A stretch of DNA of 64,000 bases from Cristatella mucedo (Eukaryota > Bryozoa > Phylactolaemata > Cristatellidae). Positions 32,876 through 44,445 of the stretch are shown piece by piece. The notes beneath the pieces were generated by a model that saw only the letters and a list, made by a program, of their open reading frames with translations, searched no databases and was not told where the DNA came from. Numbering within the stretch: position 1 is the stretch's first letter; each line of letters opens with the position of its first letter. Position numbers and translations under genes: made by a program. Where the stretch lies: the NCBI GenBank assembly GCA_009760855.2, contig WPIO01000123.1:496001-560000 (forward strand). The letters run 5' to 3'.

Positions 32876-33339
32876 TAAAAATAAGAGACATCAATAGAAT
32901 AAATAATGATAAAACTAAAATTGTCAATGATGACACTTATTACAATGTCTATGGAAGAACGCCTGAAATTAAATCATTTCTCTAAAAGATAATAATATGA
33001 CTAGAATAAGTTATAGAACTATTACGTAAACAATATCAGTAACAGTAGAAAAGCTGTCTGCAGAATATGATAATGTAATTACTAACTGCTACCATAAGTT
33101 CTACTCACGAAACTTTCTTACTTCTAATTTACTTAATATACCTTATTACGGTGTGGAAGGTGATTAAATGTTGACGTTAAGTAATTCTAGAAGAAACCTT
33201 GCTATCACAGAAGAAAGTGATAAAAAATAATAACATTCGATACTAGTTATCCTGTTCTAAGTTACGCAGGATTTAGAACACCTAGTCCTTCTGATGTTAT
33301 TGAGATTGGTTTAGTTAAGCAAGTTAGACTACAGAGATA
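32876..33339 (+). other. Fibre-region remnant up to the right terminal repeat
   Basis: Broken plus frames, including TSYPVLSYAGFRTPSPSD and VIEIGLVKQVRLQRY, end at a stop a few bases before the terminal repeat. Probably the decayed C-terminus of another fibre-type gene. Confidence 0.35.
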
Positions 33340-33485
33340 TTAAAAAATCACAGGACAAAGTTTTAGTGTTGTAGTAAAAGTACACTTTTTGGACAGTTTC
33401 CTTTTTTGGACTTCGAATGTGAACGTAGTGAACATGAGATTTCCTAAAAAGGGAATTGTCCAAAAAGGGAAATTTTACTACAACA
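33340..33485. repeat. Element 1 right terminal inverted repeat, self-palindromic (type 1)
   Basis: The inverted counterpart of 24383-24530. Here the internal palindrome is better preserved: ttgtagtaaaagtacac...tttttggac pairs with gtccaaaaagggaaattttactacaa across about 50 bases per side. It ends ...tactacaaca, directly followed by acgaat. Confidence 0.9.
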
Positions 33486-33491
33486 ACGAAT

Positions 33492-34116
33492 AACCACCCA
33501 GTGTTTAGCACTGGAGTTGTCACAGGACATCTAAACAACTGCTGGCACCTAGTTGCACTATCTCTGTCACCTGAAACCTATACATCAAAACCAGGTGGGT
33601 CGAAAGATTGGTGGCCTCTCAGACTGATAATGCAAGCTTCATTAATAGCAACAGCTTTCTTATGGTCAAGTGTCAGTAGTTCTCTGAGAAAGTCTGTTCC
33701 TAGCAGTACTAGAAATGACCTGCCCTCAACCACATGCAAAATGCCTCCTTACGAACTTCACCAGTATGGTCAGTACACAGGGAGTGCCAATGATTTCAAG
33801 TGGTGCCCAGGTCGTCCCGACTGCCATCAGGGCTGACTTCTCCAACCTCAAGCCCCAAGCCGTATTTGACATCAATTAGCAATATTTTGGCACAGGAATC
33901 CAAAAGCTCGGCTACATGGCCGCTTTATACCTGCAGGTCCACAGCCGTGGTGAGTAAGCTCTCTCGAGTGCCTAGCACCGTGCTAACCTATGGCACCCGT
34001 GACAGTTAAACAGGTAAGCTACAGGGGTTCTCGGCCAGCTCGTGCTTTGTCTGCCTTTGGCTTTCCCAGCCCAGTATGACACCGGCGCCACCAGCAAGGT
34101 GTTTTGCTCGGAGACA
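33492..34116 (-). pseudogene. Gypsy-like retrotransposon copy 2, protease part
   Basis: Reverse-complement match to 4068-4691 of Gypsy copy 1. Minus frame: GRSFLVLLGTDFLRELLTLD (retropepsin C-terminal pattern) and TTPVLNTGWLFV, reaching the target-duplication bases. It is cut at about 34116 against Polinton polymerase sequence and joins 23641-24377 once element 1 is removed. Confidence 0.85.
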
Positions 34117-35010
34117 TAATGATTTCTTGTTTGAAATCTTGATTGATTGCAATATACATCTTTTCCAGTTTCACGATAAGAAAGATAATCACAATGAGAT
34201 AAGCATTTCTTTGCTATTTTTTTCGTTTTTCCTTTCGGCTTCTTTGCAGTTGATTTAACTTCTATTTTACCATTTGTTTCTACTGCCATCTGCATTGAAT
34301 AAATCTTTGGTCTTAGGAATACACAGTCATCAAGTACAATATAACTGCCTACAGCAACTCCATTTTTATCAGCTGTATACTTTTCCGATAATTCATCTTT
34401 AAAGTTTCCTATACTTCCCTTATTATATTGCATCATCTTCTTGAAACCTTCTACTTTACATATTTCTTGATTTTAAGGATATTCAGAGAGATCAATGTAA
34501 TCTAAGTATTTTCAAAGTCTTTATCAACATTATCTGTATTATTTTCATAACTAGGTAATCAGTATCTGTGCAAGCAAGTGTTTCGTTATCATTGCAATAA
34601 TCTTTATAGTATTTTAATAGAAATCTTGTATTATTAACTTTGAAATTTTCCAAAATTTCAAATACTAAGTAAATTGGTTTGTCGAGACAAATATCTGATT
34701 TAGTTGTTTCTACTTTAACTAAATCTTGGATGAACAACATTCTATCTTTAAATCTTCCACTCATTAATCTTTTCGATGATATTGCTACATCTTTAATATA
34801 TTTTAAATCGAATATCTGAATGTTTACGCTCGCTCTATCTCTCACTTTTCACATTGTCCTTCCAAAGAATGTGTTATTCTTCAACTTATTATATTCCTTT
34901 TCAATCTCATCTTTTGCTTCCTTACTTCTTATAATGTAATTAAAATGTAAACATTAAGCCATTTACTTTGTGCGAAACTCATTAAGCTGTGTATCTTATT
35001 TTATACATAA
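34117..35010 (-). pseudogene. Protein-primed DNA polymerase, C-terminal half (third copy)
   Basis: Minus frames: a K-x-x-NN-x-FG-type motif B region just before VRDRASVNIQIFD (about 34840), LDKPIYLVFEILENFKVN, the catalytic motif C ACTDTDYLVMKI (about 34560), then GNFKDELSEKY and VFLRPKIYSMQ (the KxY region), with frame breaks between them. It is truncated at 34117 by Gypsy copy 2. It continues the fragment at 37860-38830, with an L2 between. Confidence 0.8.
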
Positions 35011-35032
35011 CCTCTTTCAAGTGCAAGTTAAC

Positions 35033-37855
35033 AATAATAATAATAATAATAATAATTCACTTGATAAAGCGCCCTCGGAGAACTTAATCTCTCTCTAGGC
35101 GCTTTACATTTGCTGTAAAGTGAAATGCAATTGAATGGTAAGTAAAATCATGCTTGAAAAAACAAACGAAACGAATAATATGGTTATGGGTGACATGCAC
35201 AGGGTCAGCATGCAAATGTGGTTAGTGGCAGCATGAACAGTGTCAGCACACATAAGCACATGAAGGACGAATCACAGGGACCCACTAAATGCTGACCTAA
35301 ATAGGCGTGTTCCTAGTTTCGTTTAAAATGTGGTCAGGTCAGGGGATGTTCTGATGCAGGTCGGGAGGGAGTTCCAGGCTTTGGGAGCATATGAACTAAA
35401 TGCACGGTCTCCAAAGGATTTAAGGTTTGTACGAGGTATTTCTAGACTGTTGGATTCCGAAAATTTGGTGGTACGATGCTTAGCCTGATGGGGTAGTATA
35501 TCTGATAGATAGGTTTGAGCCATAGAATGAAGAGACCTAAAAGTGAGCAACAAAACCTTGAAGTCAATCCGTTGCTTGACTGGTAGCCAGTGCAGGTCGG
35601 CGAGAAGTGGAGTAATGTGGCAACTGCGACGCTCACGACAGACAAGCCTAGCTGCAGAGTTTTGCACCAGCTGCAATCGCCTGATCGCACATGCTCGTAG
35701 GCCAGTAAGCAGTGAGTTGCAGAAGTCGAGACGGGATGTAACGAATGCATGGACTAACTTGGACGTGGTATCTTTATCTAAACAAGCCCGAATTTTAGCA
35801 ATGTTATGAAGCTGAAAATAGGCAGATTTGACTGTGGAGCTGATATGGTCGTCTAACGAGAGGTTGCTTTGGAATATGACACCTAGGTATCGAGCTGATT
35901 CAACTGGCGATATGCTGGCAGAGCCAATTTTGAGAGTTAACCTTTCTAATCACTGGATCACACTGGTTTGCCCATAACTAGTAAGTTAGTTTTATCATCG
36001 TTAAGTTTTAGAAAATTTGCTGCCATCCATGTGCAGATGTCATCAATGCATGCAGGTAGTGAGTTTAGAGAATTTGAGGTGCTCGAAGGCTGGGAGGGAT
36101 CAAAGCAAAGGTACAACTGAGTGTCATCTGCATAGAAGTGAAAGCCTAGATTGTGCTTGGCAATCACATCAGCAAGAGGCAGAGTATAAACCGTGAAAAG
36201 AACCGGACCTAGCACTGAGCCCGGAGGTACTCCATATTTTAGAGGTACTTCAGATGATCTTTGTCCATTCACGTCAATACTCTGGAGTCTCCCACTGAGA
36301 TAGGACCAGAACCACTGCAGAGCAGTGCCAGTGATGCCCAGGCGAGATGAGAGGCACTCTAGAAGAACTTTGTGATCGATGTTATCAAAAGCTGCCGAAA
36401 GATCAAGCAAAACAAGCAGAGAAACTCTACCCATGTCTGCATTCCTAAGTAGGTCGTTGTATACCCGAAGCAATGCTGACTCTGTGGAGTGATTAGCTCT
36501 AAAGCCAGACTGGAACTTACTAGCAAGGTGTGAGGTTTCGATATACGAGTTCAGCTGGTCCGCTACGACCCGTTCGAGTGTCTTTGATAGGAATGGTAGA
36601 AGGGAAACTGGGCGGTAGTTGCTCAAGTTCTCTTGGTCAAGTGTGGTTTTCTTGATAAATGGCCTGACTACAGCTTTTTTGAAAGGTGCTGGGACATGAC
36701 CTGAGGCTAATAACACATTAATTATGTTAGTTATGCATGGCAGCAGCAGATCAATGCAACGTAGGAGCAGGACAGTGGGAATAGGGTCCAGAGGACTTGT
36801 TGTCTTCTTTGATTTCGATACGAACTTTAGGACTAGATCACTAGTGACCTGCTTAAATGCAGACATTGAGGTGCTGCCAGGAACCGAGGAACAGCATTCT
36901 AGTGGGAGGTTGTCATCGCAGGGATGGATTCCCTGATCTTGTCTATCTTCTGCACAAAGAATCGAGAGAAGCGATCGGCTAGATCATCATTAGGATCATC
37001 AGGTAAGGAGCTAATCTGGGAATGGTTGAGGAGATGGTTTATTGTCGACATCAGCATTTTTGGGTTGTGCATCTGTGATTTAACAATGTTTTTTTATAAA
37101 AACTAGACTTAGCCTTTGCTAGGATCGATTGGTACGACCTACAGTAGTCTTCATATGCCTTTTGATGGACAGTTAGTCCGGATCTTTTGTATCCTTTTTC
37201 AAGCTTTTGTTTAGTAGACTTGGCTAGTTTAATGTCTGCGGTAAACCATAGGCCATCTGGGCGGGGGCGCACAGTGCGCTTTGTCAGAGGGGAAAACTCG
37301 TCGAGCGTGTCAGCTAGTGTCGTGTTGAAGCTATCTACCAATGATGACAGATCGGAGGGAGGATTGAGCAGCAGAGGTGAAGCAGATATTCTCGCACGGA
37401 CAGCATCGATGTCAAGGGTCTTGAGGTTTCGCGATTCACAGGTTATTTTAGAGGAGGATGTGGGCTCACACTGTAGATTGAATGAGATCTGCATGTGGTC
37501 AGATAAGCAGGATTTGGTAATAATTGGTGATGACAAAGTGCAGTTATATGAGAAAATCTGGTCGAGTGTGTGACCCTTAATGTGGGTAGGGCCATGCACA
37601 TGAGCCACAAGAGACAGTGAGTCAGTCAATGCACGAAATTTGGTGCTGAAAGCGTCAGATAAGTTATCAAAGTGAACGTTGAAATTACCCATTACGAGGA
37701 AGGATCGATTTCTTGCACACAGAATCGAAATGAGATCAGAGAAATCTGAGATAAAGGAGGATTTGGTACCTGGTGGGCGATAGACTACTGCCACTATCGG
37801 TAGCTTGTTATGAATAACATACTTAACTCTTGGTTTCAAATCAATAATTAGTTTC
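35033..37855 (-). mobile_element. L2-like LINE inserted in the third polymerase copy
   Basis: From right to left: endonuclease lacking its N-terminus (37839-37051: VAVVYRPPG, LVMGNFNVHFD, CLSDHMQI); a frameshift near 37050; RT ORF (36866-35958) with FRANHSTESALL, LLDLSAAFDNIDHK, GVPPGSVLGP and an intact FYADDTQLY; a shifted C-terminal ORF (35676-35323); 3' UTR; hairpin; and an AAT tail at 35033. Both GNFNVH and SDH nuclease motifs are present. It is 5'-truncated within the endonuclease. The flanks on both sides are polymerase sequence in one direction. Confidence 0.92.
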
Positions 37856-37859
37856 TCTA

Positions 37860-38830
37860 CTTTAGTTTCACATTCTGCTACTTTTTAGTGTCATTTTTAT
37901 ATAAAGATTTCTTTTTATAATCTGAATCATTTTCCTTTGCTACTTTTCTTCTATTTGGTAAAAGAGGATAAGTAAGAGTCAGAATAAGTATCATGTAATT
38001 CCTCTGGGCAATGCATTTCAACTTCAAAAGGATAACCAGTTTCTGAATTCTCTCCTATTCCTAATATCTTTTTATTTTTAAATGGGTTAAATTACTTATT
38101 ATCTAAGAACTTGAAGTTACTTGTTGGTATGAATTGTGTCACTGCTGTTGCATTAAGTAAATTAATAACATAAAGTAACAAACTCATCTTTTTTACTGTC
38201 ATAATGAGAAGATTTCTCATGTTTTGCTTTAATATGTCTGCATTATGTTTGTGTTATACCTCCTCTGATTGCACTCTCAAATAAATTCAATTGTTCAAGG
38301 TTTGCTAATAAATCTAATATAACTTTTGAAAATCTAAAACCGGCAGCCCACGTTAGACAAGGAGCTGTAAGGAAATTAGCCGGATCTAAACCATCTATTT
38401 TCTTTGATAAATGTCTAGATTGTTGAAATACATCTGCTAATAGAAAAAGATCCATAGTGAGATAAATTTCTGCATATTTTTTTGGTATCATAATTTGTAT
38501 CTATTTTTTTCATTAAGTTCCAAACTTGTTGTGCTCGTTTATAATCATCTTCTCTAACATTACTATCATTTAATGTGCCATACAAACTTTTTATTGGTTG
38601 TACACCTTTTCCTTCTAATCTTGTTAAAGAAAAAACATATTCATAAGCAAAGATTCCCATTTCTGTTGACAGCTCAAAATCTTTATCGTTTACCATAGAA
38701 AAGTACTTTCTAGTGTGTTATAAAGACTGTCCTGATTGAACAACATTCCTGATCAAATCTGCTAATGCTTGATTTAACAATTGAAGTGAATCGTTAAAAA
38801 TCTCCCACAGTTCTCTTTATGAAGTGCGTG
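37860..38830 (-). pseudogene. Protein-primed DNA polymerase, middle part (third copy)
   Basis: Minus frames: DSLQLLNQALADL (38810), KDFELSTEMGIFAYEYV, KYAEIYLTMDLFLLADVFQQ (38480), GLDPANFLTAPCLTWAAGF and FESAIRGGITQT (38250), the sequence leading into polymerase motif A. After that, decayed frames (ILGIGENSETGYPFEVEMHC, about 38050) reach the L2 border. One frameshift separates the two ORFs near 38470. The N-terminal exonuclease part is missing beyond 38830. Confidence 0.8.
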
Positions 38831-41754
38831 TTGCTGCTTACCATAAAAATAGTATCAATATGTCATAGGCTCCCAGTGATTTCCCGGCTCAACCGAAGCC
38901 AGCTACAGCCATACTTCTCGACTGAATCAGGCAGCCTTGTTTTCCTAAAATTATTCCTAGGGCTACAAATGCTTATACACCTTGTATAGGTTACAGGCTT
39001 ATAAAGGGATATCAACTTAAAGCGATCGCTCAACGGTTGCCATTGCGTTCTAGTTGCTTGAGCTCTAGGCTGAGCTGATGCCCAGCCTTCACTGTCACAC
39101 GCCTGTCTGGCTGCACAGCTTCAGCTCAGCTTGGATCAGCTTGGATGATTACCAGAGCGAGCTGGACTGACCAGAAGTCGTTCTGTGCCTGCCTTTGGTT
39201 AGCTATGCAAAAATAAAGTTAAAGCTTTCCTTGAGTTTTCATGCTTGTTAGCCAGTGTACAATACATGACCACTCTTTGAGACTCTGTGCATTAAAGCAT
39301 ATCGTATTTCCAGGACAAATGTTTACAGACATGTTGGGTAGGAAATCTTATTGTCCACTGAGGAATCTGGATTTTCAAGCTTCGAATGTGCAGGCAGTTA
39401 AAACCATACACAGATTTAGCGGAAGTCTTCTGCCAATAGCATATGCATCGTCAGCAGGAACGAGACAGAAACTCTAAGGCCGTGCTGGAAAAAAGTTTCC
39501 TATTATTAATATTTATTACAAGGCCAAGTAAGTGTCAAAACTTGACGAATATGATTAATTGTTAAAAACCAAACGCGAAAACGTCCATGGACTAACTTTC
39601 AGCCTACACATAGAAAATACTACTCGACTGTAACATAGTTCGGATGCAGCGACCCTGCAGACAAGACGCCTGCAGACGCATGCACGACCAGCTTGGGGCT
39701 CCACGACGAGCGCAGCTAGCGAGCGCTACACATGCTGCAGCTTATTTAGCACAGCCATGCATGTCCAGCATCGATGCCAGCGGCTGCCAGCCTCGGATAC
39801 TGCAGCAGCAGCAGCAGTCGGCAAAAGCTCGGCTCCTTGGGGTGCACATAGCCATTCATACTTGGCATCCTGGCCTACCCGTTCTTTCAACATGCTTCCC
39901 AGGAAAATCGATTCTTCCAGTGGGCGGTCTGCTGGTGTTTAAGACATCGAGGAGACTGCATGCATTAGATGGCGATCAGCTCTCGTTTCTCGGTACATAG
40001 GGATCTGTCAAAGGAAGCTACACCAACAGCACAACGAGTTCCTCGAAATCCCGTTACGCAAGCCTGAGCTTCAAAAAGCTTCAAACTTTGCCTTTCAAAG
40101 TGTCACACGGTTTATTAGAGCGTGATGACATCTTGGTGCATTGTGAGAAGGGGCTGCACTTACAGTCGACAGCAGTGGAAACAATTTCGCAGGTGATAGC
40201 TAATAGACACCAGTCACGAGCAGCCTAACCAAGAATCGGCTTAGGCGCCCTACAGGTTTCAGGCGGCAGTACCTACGTAACTAGGCATACGTGACTGGCT
40301 CGTCACTGCTACACTTTTATCGAGTTCAGCTCTTTTGCTTCCATTGGCTGTTCTGCAGCCAAACGTTGGTAGGCAAAGTACGCCCGAGTGTACATGGAAT
40401 CGTTATACAGGCTGATGCTGCATCAGTAGAGTGAGCCGCCATCTCACTTGCAGAGACCAGCAGCAGCTGGTGTCAGTGAGCATCTTGATAGAGCATGGTA
40501 CAAGAAATTACCACATGCCCATACCCATGCTTCCACAAATGATGCACAGGTTACTAACTGCAGCTACAATCAGAAAGATTGCAACCACACATACGTGTGC
40601 AGCCAGTGCAAGCCAAAGATTTGCACATATATAACAACCAACATCAGTATACCAGCACGAGCAAAATAGGGCCGGCTGTCATAAAGTTTGCTTAGGAAGG
40701 CTGTCCTGCTTGTCTGCTGAACTAAATGGTGATCCCGACCCCTTGTTGCTGGGTAACTCTTTCCAGGTTTTTCTCAGTGTAGCAAAATATTTATAAGGGA
40801 GCAGTTTGAAAAATATTTAGAAACAGTTTTTAATATTTTTTACCAATAAAACTAAACCTACCATTTCAATATAGTGGGTTAAAGCAGACCGTCTTCACCT
40901 TCGTCGGTGCCGATTAGCGTATCAGCAGAGACTTACATTTCAGGGACTCGCAGACATCTAAAATTAAAAAGATACTTACGTCTTCCGGCAAAAATCAGCA
41001 AGCAGTACAATTTTGAAATTAAAGCCACTGCATACAAAGCAAATAGCGGCCTAAGGCTCAGCCAAATGACTCAACAGCAGATTCATTGCCACTAAGACTG
41101 ATCTGGTCAGGCTATCCTTTGTATTAGTGCCATTGAGATCGTAACAGCGTTTAATTCAATCGCGATGAGCAATGGTTTGCTCGTCACTGTTTCACAATTC
41201 AATGCGTAGTTAAATGTTCAATTTTTAACCCGACAGCCCATGTTGTAACTATGCAAGCAAATTAATAAATTATTGCCTCTGATATTGTTTCCTCGATATA
41301 CACCTGGAGCAGCACCGTCTTAGTAATACAATACAATTATCAGTGTGTACAACCTAAGTGTAATGTCAGCGACTTGCGTTAAAAAAACTCAGCCACTTGC
41401 TCACCGAATTCGTTCAAAATTATGTAGGCTGATATGTACCTACACTTACACTCTAAATAAGATTTACTATTGGAGCAACATCGGACATACGACTGTTTAA
41501 AGCAATCACTATCCCAAAATATACAATTTCAACATCGCTGAGGTAAACTGAGAGTAGGGATACATTTTTAAATAATACGCAGATGGTCAAAGGTCATTGT
41601 AAGCAAAATATATGTGATCTAGTATGGAAGCATGAACAGGTGCCTACGAAATTTCGCTTGGTTTTGATCGAGCACCTGCCGCGGCACAGGAGAAAGAGCT
41701 AAACACGAGGTCCAAGACGAGTTCGCCACCCGCAATGATCTGAGATCCCGAGAA
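38831..41754. other. Unassigned sequence downstream of the navigator-like gene
   Basis: Base composition is unlike the AT-rich Polinton fragments. Open frames (39644-40000 with a short CAG run; 40431-40634; 40907-41095) show no recognisable domains or splice phase agreement. It could be intergenic host DNA. Confidence 0.35.
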
Positions 41755-42165
41755 ATAATAATAATAATAATGCATTTTATAAAGCGCCCTCAGAGAACTT
41801 AATCTCTTTCTAGGCACTTTACATTTTTGACAAAGGAAGCCTGATCAAATGGTTAAATAAAAATACTAGCTGATTTAACAGCGTATTTTGTATAGCGATA
41901 GAAGAACCTTCACGGCTACCACCATCGCATGCGCTGGCAATAAAGGATTACTCACCACAGGATTCGAACCTACGCCCAAGGTCATGAAAAAACAACCACC
42001 TTACATAGTCTGCCATCACGGCTCCTCATGCAGGTTTGGTTAGTAGCAGCATGCATGGTATCAGCATGCATAAGCACATACAGGACACATGCTGTCAAAA
42101 CTGATGCGTCTTTAGTATCTTTTTAATTGTGGATAAGTCAGGGGATGTCGTGACGGAAGTCGGGA
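41755..42165 (-). mobile_element. L2-like LINE 3' end, split by a tRNA-like SINE
   Basis: AAT tail, hairpin (ataaagcgccctcagagaacttaatctctttctaggcactttac) and 3' UTR up to 41875. The 3' UTR and ORF2 end resume at about 42010 (ggttagtagcagcatgcatgg ... gtcgggag). Confidence 0.8.
41876..42009 (-). mobile_element. tRNA-derived SINE-like insert S1, copy 1
   Basis: Contains, on the minus strand, a GGTTCGAATCC-like B box (plus strand ggattcgaacct at 41962). It shares its order with 45625-45732 (agcgatagaagaacctt...ggctacca; aataaaggatt; ggtcatgaa). Probably a tRNA-derived SINE. Confidence 0.5.
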
Positions 42166-42178
42166 GTGCAAAACCTCG

Positions 42179-42472
42179 CTAAGTCGAAGCATTAGCTAGC
42201 AAGGGAGCGCTTGCCTGAGACTGAGAGCCAAGAATCACCGGCTGGCCTTTCCACTCTATGGTCAGAGGTGGAAGGTCCGACCGAACCGATTCTATGCTAT
42301 CTTCCTCCCTCTGTGCCATATCCGGCATGCTTTCCGGCGTTATACCTACATCTTCTGCCTGGACATCCAGTAATACCGACTGACCTTCACATTGACCATC
42401 GGGCCAGAGATAGGTCTGCCTGAGTCACTCTGCAGGATTCTCCCAGCTCGTACATGTCTTGTGGCCATAGGT
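42179..42472 (-). pseudogene. Navigator-like terminal exon
   Basis: Acceptor atatattcgcag precedes ACC TAT GGC. The exon is 98 codons to TAG at 42181-42179. It reads YGHKTCTSWENPAE, a TGA in place of the expected Trp, LRQTYLWPDGQ, then an acidic tail (EEDSIESVRSDLPPLTIEWK). Phase 0 continues VGLQ from the preceding exon. Apart from one TGA it is open. Confidence 0.65.
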
Positions 42473-42630
42473 CTGCGAATATATAGCAAGAACCACAGAC
42501 GACCATTGTGAAGGGCCATCCCACGACTGGTCTGAAAACGATTAGCTCAAGCATGGTACATTTACATATGATCACCTCATTCCCATTAAATATGACTAGC
42601 TCATTCATATCTTCACTTGCACGTGCGTGC

Positions 42631-42648
42631 GCACACACACACACACAC
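42631..42648. repeat. Short (CA)n microsatellite
   Basis: About nine CA units in the putative last intron of the navigator-like gene. Confidence 0.9.
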
Positions 42649-42936
42649 CATGCACATGTGCCGATCATGCATATATCAAGCACATGTATTCTGCCATCTG
42701 ACGATGGCTGATCAATCGCGTGGGAGCATAAACACTGCTGGGTGAGTCAAACACTTCCAAAGCCCATCAGGTCGCTACCATCAAAATCACGACTATCAAA
42801 ACAGCAGCAAGCCAAAGAAAGATTCTAGAGATCTATGAATGACATACCAGCATTCGACCAAACGTGAGCACATGCACCAAAACAGCTCCACCCACGACTC
42901 AAAAAGCCCGTGGTCACAGCTGCTCTCAACACTCAC

Positions 42937-43251
42937 CTGCAGCCCGACCCGAATGGTCTGCATCAGATGGGGCTAGATGGTGTGATTCCACAGATTGATG
43001 AACCATGCTTGGGCCTTGGCGATGTCCATCGGGCACGTCATGAGCAGCTGTTGTCCAAAGGTGGTCTCCACGGAGCCGTAGGTCTCCAGGCACTTGTTGA
43101 TGTGCTGCCACACATCGGGCATCCGGTCCATGACCTTGCACAAGTCGTTGTTGTGCAGCCCTGTCTGACCTAGACTTCAACGAGCCACCGAAGCAGGCAG
43201 CGGCCGAGCAAACCTTTCACCGGCTCCATGAGGTCGGCTCACAGCACCCAA
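42937..43251 (-). pseudogene. Navigator-like exon, end of AAA region
   Basis: Acceptor ctgctactgcag at 43252-43253; donor ctgcag|gtgagt at 42937/42936. Frames: WVL, TGA, ADLMEPVKGLLGRCLRWLVE, a one-base shift, then VMDRMPDVWQHINKCLETYG and QAWFINLWNHTI, TAG, PHLMQTIRVGLQ. The F-I-N-L-W-N block is the navigator signature near the end of the ATPase region. Confidence 0.75.
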
Positions 43252-43279
43252 CTGCAGTAGCAGCAGCCGATGCCGAGGC

Positions 43280-43346
43280 TTTGCGAGAAGGGGCTGCTTA
43301 AATGTGCTGGCTTTTTGCGAGAAGGGGCTGCTTAAATGTGCTGGCT
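43280..43346. repeat. 33-bp tandem duplication
   Basis: tttgcgagaaggggctgctt...gtgctggct occurs twice, one base apart, in the intron just upstream of a navigator-like acceptor. Confidence 0.9.
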
Positions 43347-43569
43347 GGCTCCCTTACTGGCCTCTTCTCTCCTTAGCAAACCCAGCAGCAGTGTAGGACG
43401 AACAGGCTGGCCTCAAGACACCAAAGGTGAAGGGCGTGTAGAAAGGAATGGTGAGACAAGAACGACACGGCGGGGCACTGCAGATCAGGGAGGCCATGAT
43501 CAGATGAGCAAGGGCACATGCAGTCTGCTGGCTTGTGGCTGTCGTTTGGATTCTTTCCTTAGGGGCGGG

Positions 43570-43770
43570 CCAAAGAGGATGAGGAAGATGAAGAAGAAGA
43601 TGAGGGAAGGAATTGAAGGAAAAGGACGAGGATGAAGAGGAGGGAGGAGAATGAGGAAGAGAAAGAAGAAGATGAGGGGAGGAATTGAAAGAAAAAGATG
43701 AGGATGAGGGAGGAGGATTAGGTAGAGGATGCTGAGGAAGAGGAGGAGGTAGGAAGAGCATCCGGAGCGT
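43570..43770. repeat. GA-rich purine tract
   Basis: About 200 bases of imperfect GAGGAA/GATGAGG repeats inside the putative intron. They create Ser/Pro/Leu-rich minus frames that are not genes. Confidence 0.85.
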
Positions 43771-43961
43771 GGAGGGATGAGCATCAAATCCTCAGTCTAA
43801 AGGAAAGCAAAGAAAAGTGAAGTACACAAGGAATGGGCTGAGTCGGTGCTCACAGTAGCAGCGGCTGCTTGATCCAATCATGTAAAAGTTATATTTTATC
43901 GAACGACCGTCGGCAGAGTACTGCAAGCTTCGAAGATACAGGTGCTGCGGACACGCCCTAC

Positions 43962-44031
43962 CTGAAATTGCGATGCAGCTGAAGGTTGGTAGTGCTGCTT
44001 CCAAAGCAGCCGCCACCCCCATTTCTTCCCC
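43962..44031 (-). pseudogene. Navigator-like exon with LQLHRNFR
   Basis: A 70-base exon, acceptor gatgactcag, donor ttcag|gtaggg, reading FGSSTTNLQLHRNF. The last two bases (AG) plus the first base of the next exon (T) keep the frame into WVL. Confidence 0.65.
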
Positions 44032-44159
44032 CTGAGTCATCGCACATATTAGGTAAGGACAATGAAAACAAAAGAAGCAGTCAACTGAGTCTCACAGTTG
44101 AGCTCTCGTGCGCTCGCAGCAGCTGTCGTTGGAGACTGACCCGGCCGACCAGGAGCAAG

Positions 44160-44445
44160 TGCTAGTGCTACGAGCACTAAGGACGAGCAAGCAGTACCAG
44201 TGGGCGTGGCTTGTGGCTGAGGGAGCCGGCAAAGGCAGTGGACAGCAACTGGCTGCTGCTGCATGCAGCCTGCAGGTTGTCGATGATGACGGATGCTGGC
44301 AGGAGGTGATCGCGAGCGCTGCCACTGCTGACCCTGTGGCCGCTGCAGCGGCAGCACTTTCACACTGCTAGCGGAGTGCCGTCAAGTACAGCTTCAAATC
44401 AGAGCACGACTTGTTGTCAACGTTGAACATAGCCACAGTGGCTCA
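44160..44445 (-). pseudogene. Navigator-like exon with Walker B-like IIDNL
   Basis: Reads VAMFNVDNKSCSDLKLYLTA, a TAG (44370-44368), QCES, an Ala-rich stretch, then after a frameshift PASVIIDNLQAACSSSQLLS and FAGSLSHKPRP. The hydrophobic-IIDN segment sits where navigators have the ATPase Walker B. An L2 copy (44512-45470) lies close upstream. Confidence 0.65.

Larger units (their letters stand above)
24383..33485. mobile_element. Polinton/Maverick-like element 1, terminally complete, internally deleted
   Basis: About 9.1 kb is bounded by ~145-base inverted repeats and by acgaa(t) at 24378-24383 and 33486-33491, which occurs once in the uninterrupted Gypsy copy 1 (attcgt near 4692-4697). Contents left to right: polymerase N-terminal half (+), a 3-kb L2, HNH-AP2 C-terminus (+), two minus-strand unknown proteins, and several fibre-repeat genes (+). 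The polymerase catalytic half, integrase and capsid genes are absent, so a deletion accompanied or followed the L2 insertion. Known Polintons are usually 15-20 kb, flanked by 6-bp duplications. Confidence 0.9.

Noticed and set aside
35033-35105. Repeated gataaagcgccctcagagaac units as a CRISPR-like array
   Set aside because: They are dispersed, variably spaced LINE 3' ends with AT-rich tails in an animal genome.
42387-42683. 98-codon minus frame with CA-repeat-encoded residues
   Set aside because: Wrong frame across the terminal navigator-like exon and its intron.
43354-43787. Pro/Ser-rich minus frames of 95-135 codons
   Set aside because: Arise from the purine-rich tract in a putative intron; no domain.
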